Shown: piece after piece, positions 35,373-45,088 of the stretch
Layout of the letters: each line of letters starts with the position of its first letter
How positions within the stretch are numbered: position 1 is the first letter of the stretch
Assembly (NCBI GenBank): GCA_963811365.1
Contig: CAWEQW010000011.1
Coordinates: 1 to 64,000, forward strand
Length of the DNA: 64,000 nucleotides
Direction of reading: 5' to 3'
Source: CAWEQW01 sp963811365
GTDB lineage: Bacteria > Actinomycetota > Actinomycetes > Propionibacteriales > Nocardioidaceae
The notes under the pieces: generated by a model
What the model was told of the DNA's origin: nothing
The model's database searches: none
The model's input: the letters and a program-made list of their open reading frames with translations, nothing else
Made by a program: the position numbers and the translations under genes

Positions 35373-35408
35373 GTAGCGGGGGCAGGATTTGAACCTGCGA
35401 CCTCTGGG
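35373..35408 (-). repeat. 36-bp repeat within tRNA-fMet (probable attR)
   Basis: Identical to 11027-11062. It covers the 3' portion of the intact initiator tRNA gene plus one base beyond it, and is the site from which the island probably entered. Confidence 0.7.
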
Positions 35409-35447
35409 TTATGAGCCCAGCGAGCTACCGAACTGCTCCACCCCGCG
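35374..35447 (-). tRNA. Initiator tRNA-fMet (CAT)
   Basis: The minus strand gives a full cloverleaf of 74 bases without an encoded CCA. The anticodon loop CTCATAA sits on a stem with three consecutive G-C pairs (GGG/CCC). The first base pair of the acceptor stem is a C-U mismatch. Both are initiator hallmarks. The T-arm GGTTCAAATCC is normal. The gene is intact despite an IS481 insertion at its 3' end. Confidence 0.95.
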
Positions 35448-35528
35448 TCGGTGGTCCCACTCTATGCCACCCCCGCATCCAGTCCAAATCGGCCCTCCGA
35501 GCCGCCCCGGCAACCCTAGGATCGCTGC

Positions 35529-35948
35529 GTGCCCACCCTCGTGCGCCACTGCGACGCCACCCCACAAGCGCTCTGGCGCGTCGTCTCCGACGTCGAGGCC
35601 TGGCCCGGGCTGCTCACGACGGTCGATGCCGTACGCCGGCTCACGGCCGGCGACGGGCTGACACGCGGCGACCGGTTCGAGGTAGCCCAGCCGAAGCTGC
35701 GGCCGGCCGTCTACGAGGTGACCGACGTCGACGAAGGACGGTCCTTCACCTGGGTGGCCAGGACCAGCGGAGTGACCACGACCGCCCGTCACGCCATCGA
35801 CCCGAAGGACGGCAAGTCCACGCTGACCCTCAGCGTCGACTGGGCAGGACCCCTGGCGTTCGTGGCGCACGTCGGTTACGGCCGGATGACCCGCCGCTAC
35901 ATCGCGACCGAGGCGGACGCCATGGAGCAGGCCGCCCGAGAAGGCTGA
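35529..35948 (+). CDS. SRPBCC-family protein
   Basis: A 139-aa START/Bet v1-like protein starting at GTG: LVRHCDATPQALWRVVSDVEAWPGLLTTV is the family opening (here in two parts, CDATPQALWRVVSDVEAWP). A long C-terminal helix includes RRYIATEADAMEQ. It may be a polyketide cyclase/dehydrase-type ligand-binding protein; the substrate is unknown. It is the first gene to the right of the tRNA. Confidence 0.75.
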   Translation: MPTLVRHCDATPQALWRVVSDVEAWPGLLTTVDAVRRLTAGDGLTRGDRFEVAQPKLRPAVYEVTDVDEGRSFTWVARTSGVTTTARHAIDPKDGKSTLTLSVDWAGPLAFVAHVGYGRMTRRYIATEADAMEQAAREG

Positions 35949-36094
35949 GCCAAAGCCGCCAGACCGGGCAGGCCCGTCGTACGACGGGCACAACCACCCG
36001 CCGAGGCCAGGCGGGATGGTCGCATCGGGTCATGCGGCCCTGCGCTGCGAGCCTGTTGCATATGGGACATCCGACGCCAAGAGATGGAGCTCCC

Positions 36095-36451
36095 TTGTCA
36101 TCGACATCCCGCCGGGCGCCACGAGCGCTCCTGCTCGCCGGTGCGTGCACGGCGCTCACCGTACTCGCCGTTCCCGCGGCCCACGCCGGCCAGACCGCCG
36201 ACCCCGCCGCCGGCCAGCGCAGCAACATGGGCCTCTGCTCGGCCTACCTCGCCCAGCTCGACCCGCCGGTGTTCATGGGCGACACGCTGGGCGGCAACGC
36301 CCGCAGCGGCGTCAACCTGCTCATCAAGCTCATCGGGCCGCTGCTGCCCGACGACCTGCAGTCCCCCGGAGACCTCTACAAGATCCGCGCGCACGAGCAT
36401 CCCACCGGCTCGGCCCAGGACGAGTGCCTGCCGCGGCCGCCCGTCGGCTGA
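36095..36451 (+). CDS. Small secreted protein, family not recognised
   Basis: About 118 aa from a TTG start with GGAG five bases upstream. It has a Sec signal peptide (SRRAPRALLLAGACTALTV, cleavage after AHA), then a mature part with two cysteines (LCSAYLAQ and DECLPRP) that could form one disulfide. The mature part has the look of a short actinobacterial exported protein. It precedes another secreted protein by 29 bases and probably shares its transcript. A longer frame exists, and ATG at 36062 is an alternative start. Confidence 0.65.
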   Translation: MSSTSRRAPRALLLAGACTALTVLAVPAAHAGQTADPAAGQRSNMGLCSAYLAQLDPPVFMGDTLGGNARSGVNLLIKLIGPLLPDDLQSPGDLYKIRAHEHPTGSAQDECLPRPPVG

Positions 36452-36480
36452 CCGACCCACCCCCAGGAAAGGACACCCGC

Positions 36481-36933
36481 ATGAGAAAGACAGTCGCCCT
36501 GCTCGCCGGCGCCACGCTGGCCGGCTCCGCCCTCGTCGCAGCCAACCCGGCCGCGGCCAGCCAGACCTACGACCCGAACGTGGCCCGGATCGCCAACCCC
36601 GCCAACGTCTGCAAGTCGATCCCGGGCAGTATCGAGAACGCCGGCATGGTGCTCGGCGTCCCCGTCGACACCTCGTCGTTCGACTACTCCGCCTGCGTCG
36701 CGACGATGGCGCGGGGCAAGGCGGTCGTCGAGCCCGTCGACGTGTTCGGGGACCCCTACGCCCAGTGCGACATGCTCGTGCAGGTGGGCGCCTTCAGCTA
36801 CCCGGCCACCCTGCACAACGGCACCGACCTCGAGGACCAGCTGCTGCCCGACCTGACCGTCAAGAACCGCAAGGAGTGCGGCAACGCGCTCTACGCCTTC
36901 CACTCCATCGCCGACGCGCTGGGTGCCGGCTGA
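36481..36933 (+). CDS. Small secreted cysteine-containing protein, family not recognised
   Basis: A 150-aa protein starting ATG after an AAAGGA site. It has a signal peptide (MRKTVALLAGATLAGSALVA, cleavage near AAA/SQT), and the mature region holds four cysteines (VCKSI, SACVATM, QCDML, ECGNAL) suggesting two disulfides. The function is unknown. A strong bidirectional terminator follows. Confidence 0.7.
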   Translation: MRKTVALLAGATLAGSALVAANPAAASQTYDPNVARIANPANVCKSIPGSIENAGMVLGVPVDTSSFDYSACVATMARGKAVVEPVDVFGDPYAQCDMLVQVGAFSYPATLHNGTDLEDQLLPDLTVKNRKECGNALYAFHSIADALGAG

Positions 36934-36947
36934 GCGACCACGACAGC

Positions 36948-36980
36948 ACGGCCGGCGCACCACGACGGTGCGCCGGCCGT
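36948..36980. terminator. Bidirectional intrinsic terminator
   Basis: A perfect 14-bp stem (ACGGCCGGCGCACC/GGTGCGCCGGCCGT) with a 5-base loop lies between the convergent secreted-protein operon and the UPF0182 gene. Confidence 0.75.
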
Positions 36981-36994
36981 TGTGGTGTGAGGGA

Positions 36995-39900
36995 TCAGCC
37001 GCCCGCGGTGGGAGAGGCGGAGGCCGACGGTGAGGCGGAGGCCGACGGTGAGGCGGAGGCCGACGGCTTCGCCGGCACCGCCTTCCCCGCGGCCTTCAGC
37101 GCCTCGCGCACCAGCTCGCGCGCCTGCGCCTGGTTCTTCGCGTAGCCCTGCAGGTCCCCGTCACGCAGCGACTGCTCCGCCAGCGCGAACTGCCGCTCGG
37201 CCTGCCGCAGCAGTGCCCGGACGTCCGGCGACACCGTCGATCCGCCGCCGCTGGTGGTCCCGGAGCCGCCGTTGCTGGTCCCCGAGCCACCCGTGCCGGA
37301 GGTCGCCCCCGAGACACCGAGCACGTCGTCGAGCGCGCCGGTGAGCGTGGTACCCACCCCCACGTCCTTGCCGAACGACGCCAGCACGTAGCGCAGCACC
37401 GGGTAGGTGCCGGCGCCGGACTCGCGCAGCGTGTACAGCGGCTGCACGTACAACAGGCCGTTGCCCACCGGCAGCGTGAGCAGGTTGCCGAACAGCGCCT
37501 TGGAGTTCGTCCGGCTGAACGCCAGCAGCCGGTTCTGGATCTGCTGGTCGGCCGCGAACAGGTTCGCGATCTGCGACGGGCCGGGCACCTGCGTGTTGCT
37601 CGGCAGCCGCAGGATCCTGATCGTGCCGTAGTCGCTCTGGCTGGCGTCGGCGTCCACGGAGATGAACGCGGCCAGGTTCTGCCGCTTCTGCGGGACGTAC
37701 ACGCTGGTCAGCGAGAACACCGGCTTCGGGTCGCCGCTCGGAGTCTTCACCGAGAGCCGGTACGGCGGCTGTGAGGTGGTCTGCGTCTTGTCGCTGGGGT
37801 CCTCGGGGACGTTCCACTTGTCGCTGCCGGCGTAGAACACCTTCGGGTTCTCGACGTGGTACGTCGCGAGCAGGTTGCGCTGCACCTTGAACAGGTCCTC
37901 GGGGTAGCGCAGGTGCGCCAGCAGGTCCTTCGGGATGGCGCTCTGCGGCTGCACGACGCCGGGGAACGCGTTGGACCACGCCCGCAGGATCGGGTCGGGG
38001 TTGCGCTTCTGGTCCCACGAGTACAGCTTCACCGTGCCGTCGTACGCGTCCACGACGGCCTTCACGGAGTTGCGCATGTAGTTGATCTGGTCGGTCGGCA
38101 AGGTGGCGTACGACGTGCGCGGGTTGAGCGAGTCCGAGGTCATGTCCGAGAGCGACCGAGCCTCGGAGTTCGGGTACTTGTTCGTCGTCGTGTAGCCGTC
38201 GAGGATCCACACCACCCGGCCGTCGACGACCGCCGGGTAGGGGTCGCTGTCCACGGTGAGCCACGGCGCGACCTTCTGGACCCGGGCCCGCGGCTCGCGG
38301 TCGTAGAGGATCCGCGAGTCCGTGTTCACCCGGCTGGACAGCACGATGTTCGGCTCACCGAACTTGATCGCGTACAGCAGCTTGTTGAAGAAGTTGCCCA
38401 CCGAGACGCCGGTCGTGCCGTGGTAGGTGTGTCAGCGACGGGCTCGAGGTGTTCGACTCGGGGGTGTCGAGCTCGACGCTCGGGTTGCCCTTCGGGCTTA
38501 CCGACGATCGCGTAGGTGTCGGTGCGCTCGCCGTAGTAGATCCGCGGCTGGTAGGGACGCGGCGGCTGGTTCGTCAGGTCGCCGCGCGGCGGGATGTCCT
38601 GCTCGGCCCACACCGGCTCGCCGTCGTTGTTGGTGACCGGCTTGTCCTGCGCGTTGCGCTGGTTGCCGTACGCGGCCACCATCCCGAACCCGTGCGTGTA
38701 GACGGTGTGCAGGTTCGCCCAGTTCAGCTGCCCGTCCGGCAGGCCGGTCTGGTCGATCTCGCGGGCAGCCAGCACCATGTCGCGGACCCGGCCGTCGACG
38801 GTGTACCGGTCGACGTCGAGCACCTTCGGGACGCTGTAGTACCCGCGGACCTGCTGCAGCTGCTCGAACGTGTCGCTGACCAGCGCCGGGTCGAGCAGCC
38901 GGATCCCGGGGATCGACTGCGCGTCGCTCTTCAGCTGGTCGGGGCTCAACGACAGCTTGGCGTTGTACGGCGTCACCCGGACCTTGTTCATCTGGAAGGC
39001 CTGCCGGGTCGCCTCGAGGTTCCTGCGGATGTACGGCGCCTCCTTGTCCGGCTCGGAGGGCTTCACCTGGAACTGCTGCACGATGCCCGGCCAGATCACG
39101 CCGAGCAGGATCGCCGAGAGCACCAGCAGCGCCAGGCCCATGGACGGCAGCAGCCAGGTGCGCCGGAACACGTTGGCGAACAGCAGGACCGCGCAGATCA
39201 GCGCGATGTACATCAGGATCTGCTTCGAGGGCGCGACGGCGTTGCGGTCGGTGTAGCCCATGCCCGTGAACAGCCGGCCGCTGCCGGTGTTCAGGTCGAA
39301 GCGGTCGAGGTAGTAGTCGACGCCCTTCAGAAGCACGAAGAGCCCGAGCAGCACCGACAGCTGGACCTGCGCCGCCCCGGACAGCTTGTCGTGCTTGGCC
39401 TGCAGCCGGATCCCCCCGAACAGGTAGTGCACCACGCCGGCGGCCAGCGTGCTCAGCACCACGACGATCATCGCGAAGTTGACGACGTGGTGCAGCCAGG
39501 GCAGCTCGAAGACGTAGAACGACACGTCCTTGTGGAAGTACGGGTCCTGGGTGCCGAACGACGACTGGTTCCGCCAGAGCAGGTAGGCCCGCCACTCCCC
39601 CGCGCCGGATCCTCCGGCGAACAGGCCGAGGATCACGGCCACCGCGATCAGCAGCCACTTGCGGAGCGGGTCGACGACGTCACGGTAGCGGTCGAGGTTG
39701 GCCTGCTCGACCGACGAGGGCCGGAACATCGGCCGGAACCGGTAGGCGAGGTAGATGTTGACCGCCACCCCGGCGGCCATCACCACGCCGAAGAACACGA
39801 ACAGCAGCACCCGGGTGGCGAGGATCCGGTTGAACACCGTCGAGTAGTGGTCGCCCAGGCTCGAGAACCAGAGCCGGTCGGTCCACAGCCCGGTGAACGA

Positions 39901-40029
39901 GGAGAGCACGAAGAACGCGATGACGAGGACGACCGCGGTCCAGATCAGCGCACGGGACCGTGGTGGCGCCGCCGGCGCGGAGCCGCGGCGCGGCGGCTCG
40001 GGGGTCTCGTCGTCGAAGAATCCGCTCAC
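36995..40029 (-). pseudogene. UPF0182-family membrane protein, frameshifted
   Basis: A conserved actinobacterial membrane protein (Rv3193c-like). The N-terminal 567-codon part has about seven transmembrane helices and a large extracellular domain beginning after IVQQFQVKPSEPDKE. The C-terminal 468-codon part in another frame includes NFFNKLLYAIKFGEPNIVLS and SDPYPAVVDGRVVWILDGYTT, and ends with an Ala/Ser/Pro tail. Frame is lost between about 38430 and 38500, where two single-base insertions (in CCCGAAGGGC and CTGACACACC) would explain both shifts. The tail has GGTGAGGCGGAGGCCGAC-type tandem repeats. Confidence 0.85.
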
Positions 40030-40045
40030 AGGACGTCCTGTCTCG

Positions 40046-40573
40046 TCATTGCTCGAGGGTGCCGAGCAGCAGCTCTAGGAGCGCGGGCACGAGGTCCGCG
40101 CTGTCGACGACCGAATCGTCATCGTCGTGGGACCTCATCCGGATCGCGCAGTGGGTGGCTCCCTCCCGGGTGGCCGCGGCGACGATGCGGACCTCCTGTC
40201 GGTCGGGGTGGGCGGCGGCGAACGCCTCGGCGGCCGCCGGGTCGTCGGGAATCTCCGCGTCGACCGACGGCGGGAGCACCAGCCGCTCGACGACCGCGGC
40301 GGCGCCGAACACCTCCGGCGGCCACATGATCTCCTCCAGCACCGACTCCAGCGGCCGGTCCGCGGGAAGGGTGTCCTGCTCGACGGGGGTCAGCGACCCG
40401 GCAGCGGTCGTGTCGTCGACGCCGAGCGCGACGGCCAGGCCGGGCTCGCGAGCGACCAGGTCCGAGGTCGGCACCAAGGCGTAGAGCCGGGCCGGCTGGT
40501 CCCAGCCCTCGTCCGCGGGGTGCGCCTCCACCTCGAGCACAGCGGTGCGCAGCACAGGGTCGACGTCGGTCAC
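40046..40573 (-). CDS. PPA1309-family protein
   Basis: A 175-aa cytoplasmic, acidic protein of a family named after a Propionibacterium acnes gene and typically encoded between UPF0182 and a PDZ/Lon-like protease. Typical segments are QPARLYALVPT, LESVLEEIMWPPEVFG and HCAIRMRSHDDD. Its function is unknown. Its start lies 3 bases after the protease gene ends. Confidence 0.75.
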   Translation of the reverse strand: MTDVDPVLRTAVLEVEAHPADEGWDQPARLYALVPTSDLVAREPGLAVALGVDDTTAAGSLTPVEQDTLPADRPLESVLEEIMWPPEVFGAAAVVERLVLPPSVDAEIPDDPAAAEAFAAAHPDRQEVRIVAAATREGATHCAIRMRSHDDDDSVVDSADLVPALLELLLGTLEQ

Positions 40574-40576
40574 GGC

Positions 40577-41633
40577 TCAGCCGCACTTCGGCAGGGTCGC
40601 GGAGGGGTCGGCGGCGTACTTCGTCAGGGACCTCACGGCACTGTGCATGGTCGGAGCCTCCACCAGCCTGATCTCGTCCTTCTTCACATCGGCGTTCAGC
40701 GCCGCACGACAGTTCGCCGGAGGCACCAGGAACAGCTTCGCGCCCGCGTCGGCGGCCGCGACGATCTTCTGCTGGATGCCTCCGATAGGACCAACGGATC
40801 CGTCCCGGGAGATGGTTCCCGTCCCGGCCACGTCATTGCCGCCGGTGAGCGATCCGGGCGTCAGGGCGTCGTAGATCGCCAGCGAGAAGATCAGCCCGGC
40901 GCTCGGCCCGCCGATGCGGTCCGGGATCTTCACCGCCACGTCGAAGGGGAACCGGTAGCCCTCGCCGACGACGATCCCGACGCGTGCCTTTCCGGGCTGG
41001 CCCGGCACCTTGGCCGGCACCACCGTCACCGTCTTGGTGCGGCCGTCACGCCGGACCTCGAAGCGCATCGGCGTGCCGGCGCCGGCCCGCTCCACCGCCT
41101 TCGACACCGCGCTGGCGTCGGGCACCTGCTTGCCGTCGATCGTCAGGATCCGGTCGCGGGTCTCGAGCTTGCCGGCGGCGGGCGAGTCCGGGGTCACGGC
41201 GAGCACCTCGGTCTCGATCGTCGGGGTGGTAGCCGAGCTCGGTCAGCGCCGCGGCGACCGCGGTGTCCTGGGAGCTGACCATCTCCACGCTGCTCTCCTG
41301 CTCGGCCTGCTGCGCGGACTGCCGCGGGGGGTAGATCACGTCGCGAGGGTAGACGGCGCGGGTCCCGTCGAACCACGCCCACATCGCCGCCGGCAGGCTG
41401 ATGCTGCGGTCCGGGGCGGTGACGGAGACGGTGGTGAGCCGGAGGTCGCCCTTGTCGCGGTAGGCCCGGTGACCGCTGATCCGGACGATCTGCTTGCCGT
41501 CGGACGTGCCGAGCACGTTGATCGTCGGCCCGGGGCTCATCGTGACGAACGGCACCGGAACCAGGGCGACCAGCGCGAACAGCGCCACGAGCAGCACGAT
41601 CGCGATCGTGCTGGCGAGGGTGCGGCGCGTCAT
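40577..41633 (-). pseudogene. PDZ domain-containing Lon-like (S16) protease, frameshifted
   Basis: A YlbL/Rv3194c-like protein with an N-terminal transmembrane helix (STIAIVLLVALFALVAL), a PDZ domain (AVTPDSPAAGKLETRD) and a C-terminal Lon-type proteolytic domain with catalytic Ser in GGPSAGLIF and Lys in GGIQQKIVA. One extra G near 41225 (HP then TIETEVLAV) breaks the frame between the N-terminal region and the PDZ domain. Otherwise it is complete, and a sequence error is more likely than decay. Confidence 0.85.
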
Positions 41634-41715
41634 GGCGACACCTTCTCATCCCGCGACAACCAGCCGGGCGACGACCGGCGGATCGGCCGAGGCTCGCCCA
41701 CGCCCGGACCGGGGG

Positions 41716-41949
41716 TCAGGACGCGCGCTTCGACGGCCGTACGGCGATGCCGGTGCTGCGGTCCCGCACCGCGGCGACCCCCGGACGTCCGGCGGCCGGG
41801 TGCTTGCGGGCGATCGCCTGCGAGAACCGCTCGTAGGCGGCCTCGGACCGGTCCGGCTCGTCGCGCTGGGGCCGGCCCGCCCAGCTCGCCCAGGCCATCG
41901 CCAGGACCGTCACGACGGCGGGCGGCACGAGCCACAGCAGGATCTCCAC
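41716..41949 (-). CDS. Small single-span membrane protein, hypothetical
   Basis: A 77-aa protein with one N-terminal transmembrane helix (MEILLWLVPPAVVTVLAMAW) and a basic cytoplasmic tail. The family is unknown to me. It sits between the S16 protease and moaE, where actinobacterial genomes often have a short membrane protein. Confidence 0.6.
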   Translation of the reverse strand: MEILLWLVPPAVVTVLAMAWASWAGRPQRDEPDRSEAAYERFSQAIARKHPAAGRPGVAAVRDRSTGIAVRPSKRAS

Positions 41950-41991
41950 CCGACCAGGCTAAGCGGTGCGGGGCCCGGTTCCCGGCTTTGG

Positions 41992-42426
41992 TCAGGGCGT
42001 GCCGACCCATTCGTCGCTGCCGTCGGTGAAGAGCTGGTGCTTCCAGATCGGCACGGTCGCCTTGAGCCGGTCGATCAGGGCCCGGGACGCCTCGAACGCC
42101 TCTCCCCGGTGCACGGCGGTCGGCGCCACCACGACGGCGGTGTCGCCGAGCGCCAGGGGCCCGACCCGGTGCACCGCGGCGACCGCGAGCACGTCGTACT
42201 CGGTGGCGACCTCCTCCGCGACCTCCTGCAGCGCCGCGCGGCGCTCGGGTGCGCGGTGTAGTCCAGGCCGGTCACGCCCTTGTGCTGCGTCGTGGTCGCG
42301 CACCGCCCCCACGAAGAGGGCCAGCCCTCCGGCCGGCGGCGTCGGACAGCGCGGCGACACCTCGCCCACGTCGAGCGGGGTGTTGCGGATGTCCACGAGG
42401 CGTACGACGGGCTGCTCGGCGTCCAT
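41992..42426 (-). pseudogene. moaE: Molybdopterin synthase catalytic subunit MoaE, several frameshifts
   Basis: The ends agree with MoaE: VVRLVDIRNTPLDVGEV at the start and RALIDRLKATVPIWKHQLF, with DEWVGTP, at the end; Lys in IWKHQ is the active-site lysine. In between, GLDYTAHPS and LALFVGAVRDHD are in other frames. At least three small indels lie between about 42235 and 42370. MoaE normally transfers sulfur from MoaD to precursor Z in molybdenum cofactor synthesis. No other moa gene is in the window. Confidence 0.75.
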
Positions 42427-42473
42427 GCGGCAGAGCCTGAGGTCCGCCGCGAGTAGGACCGTCCGGACCACGA

Positions 42474-43888
42474 GTGACGAACGACCCTGCCGACCGACCC
42501 GACGACGAGTCCGAGGGACGCCGGGAACCCGTTCAAGGGCACGCCGTTCGAGCAGATCTTCGCCGCGTTCGGGGGCGGCTTCCGCGGGCGCCGGGAGCGG
42601 CCGGCGGGCGGGCGGATGCCCGACCTCTCGATGCTGATGAGCCAGATGCAGGCGATGATGGCGCCGCACGACGGGCCCGGTGAACTGGGACCTCGCCAAG
42701 GACGTGGCCCGCAAGCACCGTGGCGCAGGAGCCCGACCCCTCGCCCGGCGAGCGGGACCGCACCGCCGTCGCCGACGCGCTGCGGCTCGCCGACCACTGG
42801 CTGGACTCCGCGACCGACTTCCCCTCCGGGGTGCACGCCACCGCCGGCGTGGAGCCGGGCCGAGTGGGTCGAGGAGACCATGGAGGTGTGGCAGCGCCTC
42901 GTCGAGCCGGTGGCCGAGCACGTCGTGTCGGCGATGGGCGACGCGCTGCCCGAGGAGGCCACGTGCGATGGCCGGGCCGCTGATCGGCATGCTCGGCCAG
43001 GCCGGCGGCGCGATGTTCGGCAGCCAGGTCGGGCAGGCGCTCGGCGGGCTGGCCGCCGAGGTGCTCACCGCCACCGACATCGGTCTGCCGCTCGGCCCGG
43101 ACGGCAAGGCGGCGCTGCTGCCCGACCAACGTGCGCGGCGTTCTCCGAGGGGCTCGGCGTCGGCGACGACGACGTGCTGCTCTACCTCGCGCTGCGCGAG
43201 GCCGCCCACCAGCGGCTGTTCGCCCACGTGCCGTGGCTGCGCGCGCACCTTCTCGCGGCCGTCGAGGACTACGGCCGCGGCAGCACCATCGACGTCTCCC
43301 GGATCGAGGAGTCGCTGGGCGGCGTCGACCCGACGAACCCGGCCGCGCTGCAGGAGGCCCTGGAGGGCGGCCTGTTCGAGCCCGAGAAGACCCCCGCCCA
43401 GCAGGCCGCGCTGCGCCGGCTCGAGACCACGCTGGCCCTCGTCGAGGGCTGGGTCGACGAGGTCGTCGGCCAGGCCACCGCGCGACCGGATGCCCGCCGC
43501 GGCCAAGCTGCAGGAGGCGTTCCGCCGCCGCCGTGCCGCCGGCGGTCCGGCGGAGCAGACCTTCGCCGCGCTGGTCGGGCTCGAGCTGCGGCCGCGCCGG
43601 CTGCGCGACGCCTCGGCGCTGTGGGGCTCGCTGCGCTCGCGCCAGGGCCAGCAGGCCGCGACGCGGTCTGGGCGCACCCCGACCTGCTGCCGACGCCGGC
43701 GGACCTCGACGACCCGCTGGGCTTCCGCGAGGCCGTGGACCGCGGAGCCGGAGGAGCTGAGCGACGAGGCGTTCGACGCCGCGCTCGCCGAGCTGCTGGA
43801 CGGCCCCGGCCCCTCCGCGGGGTCGTCCGGCGAGCCGGAGCCCCCCGGCAGCGAGGACGAGCCCGGCGCCCCGGGCGACGAGCGGTGA
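42474..43888 (+). pseudogene. Zinc-dependent metalloprotease-like protein (DUF2342), many frameshifts
   Basis: The Rv3195-like DUF2342 family is recognisable across frames: GNPFKGTPFEQIF, NWDLAKDVARK, WVEETMEVWQRLVEPVAEHV, the LREAAHQRLF motif that supplies the metal-binding His, DVSRIEESLGGVDPTNPAAL and RRLETTLALVEGWVD. The GTG start is at 42474. At least seven small indels break it; most can be repaired by deleting one base (for example in GGGCCCGGTGAAC and CGCAAGCACCGTG). Despite the protease-like label, activity in this family is not established. Confidence 0.75.
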
Positions 43889-43889
43889 G

Positions 43890-44526
43890 GTGACGGCCGG
43901 ACCGGTGCACGTCGCCCCGGCCGGCGGCGACCGGCTGCACGCCGACGCGCTGACCGTCCTGGAGCGCTGGGCCGCGCCGGACGCCGGCCAGGAGGAGCTG
44001 CGGCGGCTGTTCGTTCGGCACCTTCGCGACCATCCCGACGGGATGCGGCGCGCTTGCCGCCCCGACCACGTCACCGCGAGCACCCTCGTGGTCTCCGCCG
44101 ACCCGTGCCGTGCTGCTGACGCTGCACGCCAAGGCCCGCGCGTGGTACCAGATGGGCGGCCACTGCGAGCCCGACGACGCCACGCTGGCGGCGGCGGCGC
44201 GGCGGGAGGCCGTCGAGGAGTCCGGGACCGACGGCCTCGTGCTCGACCCGGTGCCGGTGCATCTCGATGCCCACGAGGTGCCGTTCTGCGGGGGCGCGGG
44301 CGGCGCGCGGCACCTCGACGTGCGGTTCGTCGCCGTCGCGGCCGACGGGGCCTCGCCGCGGGCGAGCGAGGAGTCCCTGGAGCTGCGCTGGTGGCCGGTC
44401 GACGCGCTGCCGCCCTCGGATCTGGACGCGCTGGTCGGCGCCGCGCTCGCCCGGGTGGCTCAGTCCGCGGCGGGCTCGAGCCCGAAGGAGTCGAGCTCAG
44501 CGGGGTCGTCGACCGGGTCGAGGTGA
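43890..44526 (+). pseudogene. Nudix hydrolase, frameshifted once
   Basis: A Nudix protein whose helix-loop signature reads GGHCEPDDATLAAAARREA then VEESG. Upstream it has HVTASTLVVSADP in another frame, with the shift near 44105. It begins with GTG one base after the preceding stop, suggesting an operon with the DUF2342 gene. The last 67 bases overlap, convergently, the end of the M48-like gene. The substrate is unknown. Confidence 0.8.
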
Positions 44527-45062
44527 CGGGCGGCGGCCACGCCCTCCAGGAAACCCCGGGCCCGCTCGGCGCGCGGGTAGCGGTCGACCCACTCCCAGAA
44601 GGTCGGGGTGTGCCCGACCTCGAGGAGGTGAGCCAGCTCGTGGACCAGGACGTAGTCGATGACCCAGGAGGGCATCCCCTGCAGCCGGCGGGACAGCCGG
44701 ATCGACCGGTCGTTGGGGGTGCACGAGCCCCAGCGGCTGTTCTGGTTGTCGACCCAGCGCACCGTGTCGGGGCGGGCCAGCCCGTCGAGGTAGCGGACGC
44801 TCAGATCGTGGGCCCGGCGCTCCAGGGTGGCGTCGCTCGGCCGGCGGCGCTTCTCCGAGCGCTCGAGACGCTCCAGCATCGTCGCCACCCAGCGAGCCTC
44901 CTCGTCGCGGCTGAGCCGCGCCGGGACCAGCACGACGATCCGGTCGTCCTCACGGTAGGCGGCCACCGTGCGGCGTCGCCGGCGGCTGCGGCGCACCTCG
45001 ACGACCGGGCGCACCACGGCGCCGGTCGGCTGCTCGGGCATCGGGCTCATGCCGGGGCTCAT
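44460..45062 (-). CDS. YgjP-like/M48-family metallopeptidase
   Basis: About 200 aa with the zinc motif HELAH in YVLVHELAHLLEVGH, followed by FWEWVDRYP. Preceding segments TVRWVDNQNSRWGSCT and IRLSRRL are typical of YgjP/WLM-type (DUF45) peptidases. The start lies in a run of repeated GGGCTCATG units that offer several in-frame ATGs (45062, 45050, 45041). It is downstream of the PHP gene on the same strand. Confidence 0.82.
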   Translation of the reverse strand: MSPGMSPMPEQPTGAVVRPVVEVRRSRRRRRTVAAYREDDRIVVLVPARLSRDEEARWVATMLERLERSEKRRRPSDATLERRAHDLSVRYLDGLARPDTVRWVDNQNSRWGSCTPNDRSIRLSRRLQGMPSWVIDYVLVHELAHLLEVGHTPTFWEWVDRYPRAERARGFLEGVAAARHLDPVDDPAELDSFGLEPAAD

Positions 45063-45088
45063 GCCGGGCTCATGCCGGGGCTCATGAC
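45043..45088. repeat. Tandem repeat with clustered start codons
   Basis: Four near-copies of GGGCTCATGCC(G)G lie at the 5' end of the peptidase gene. Each contributes an ATG on the minus strand, and one copy is a base shorter, so the ATGs fall in two frames. The repeat reaches into the end of the PHP gene. Confidence 0.6.
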
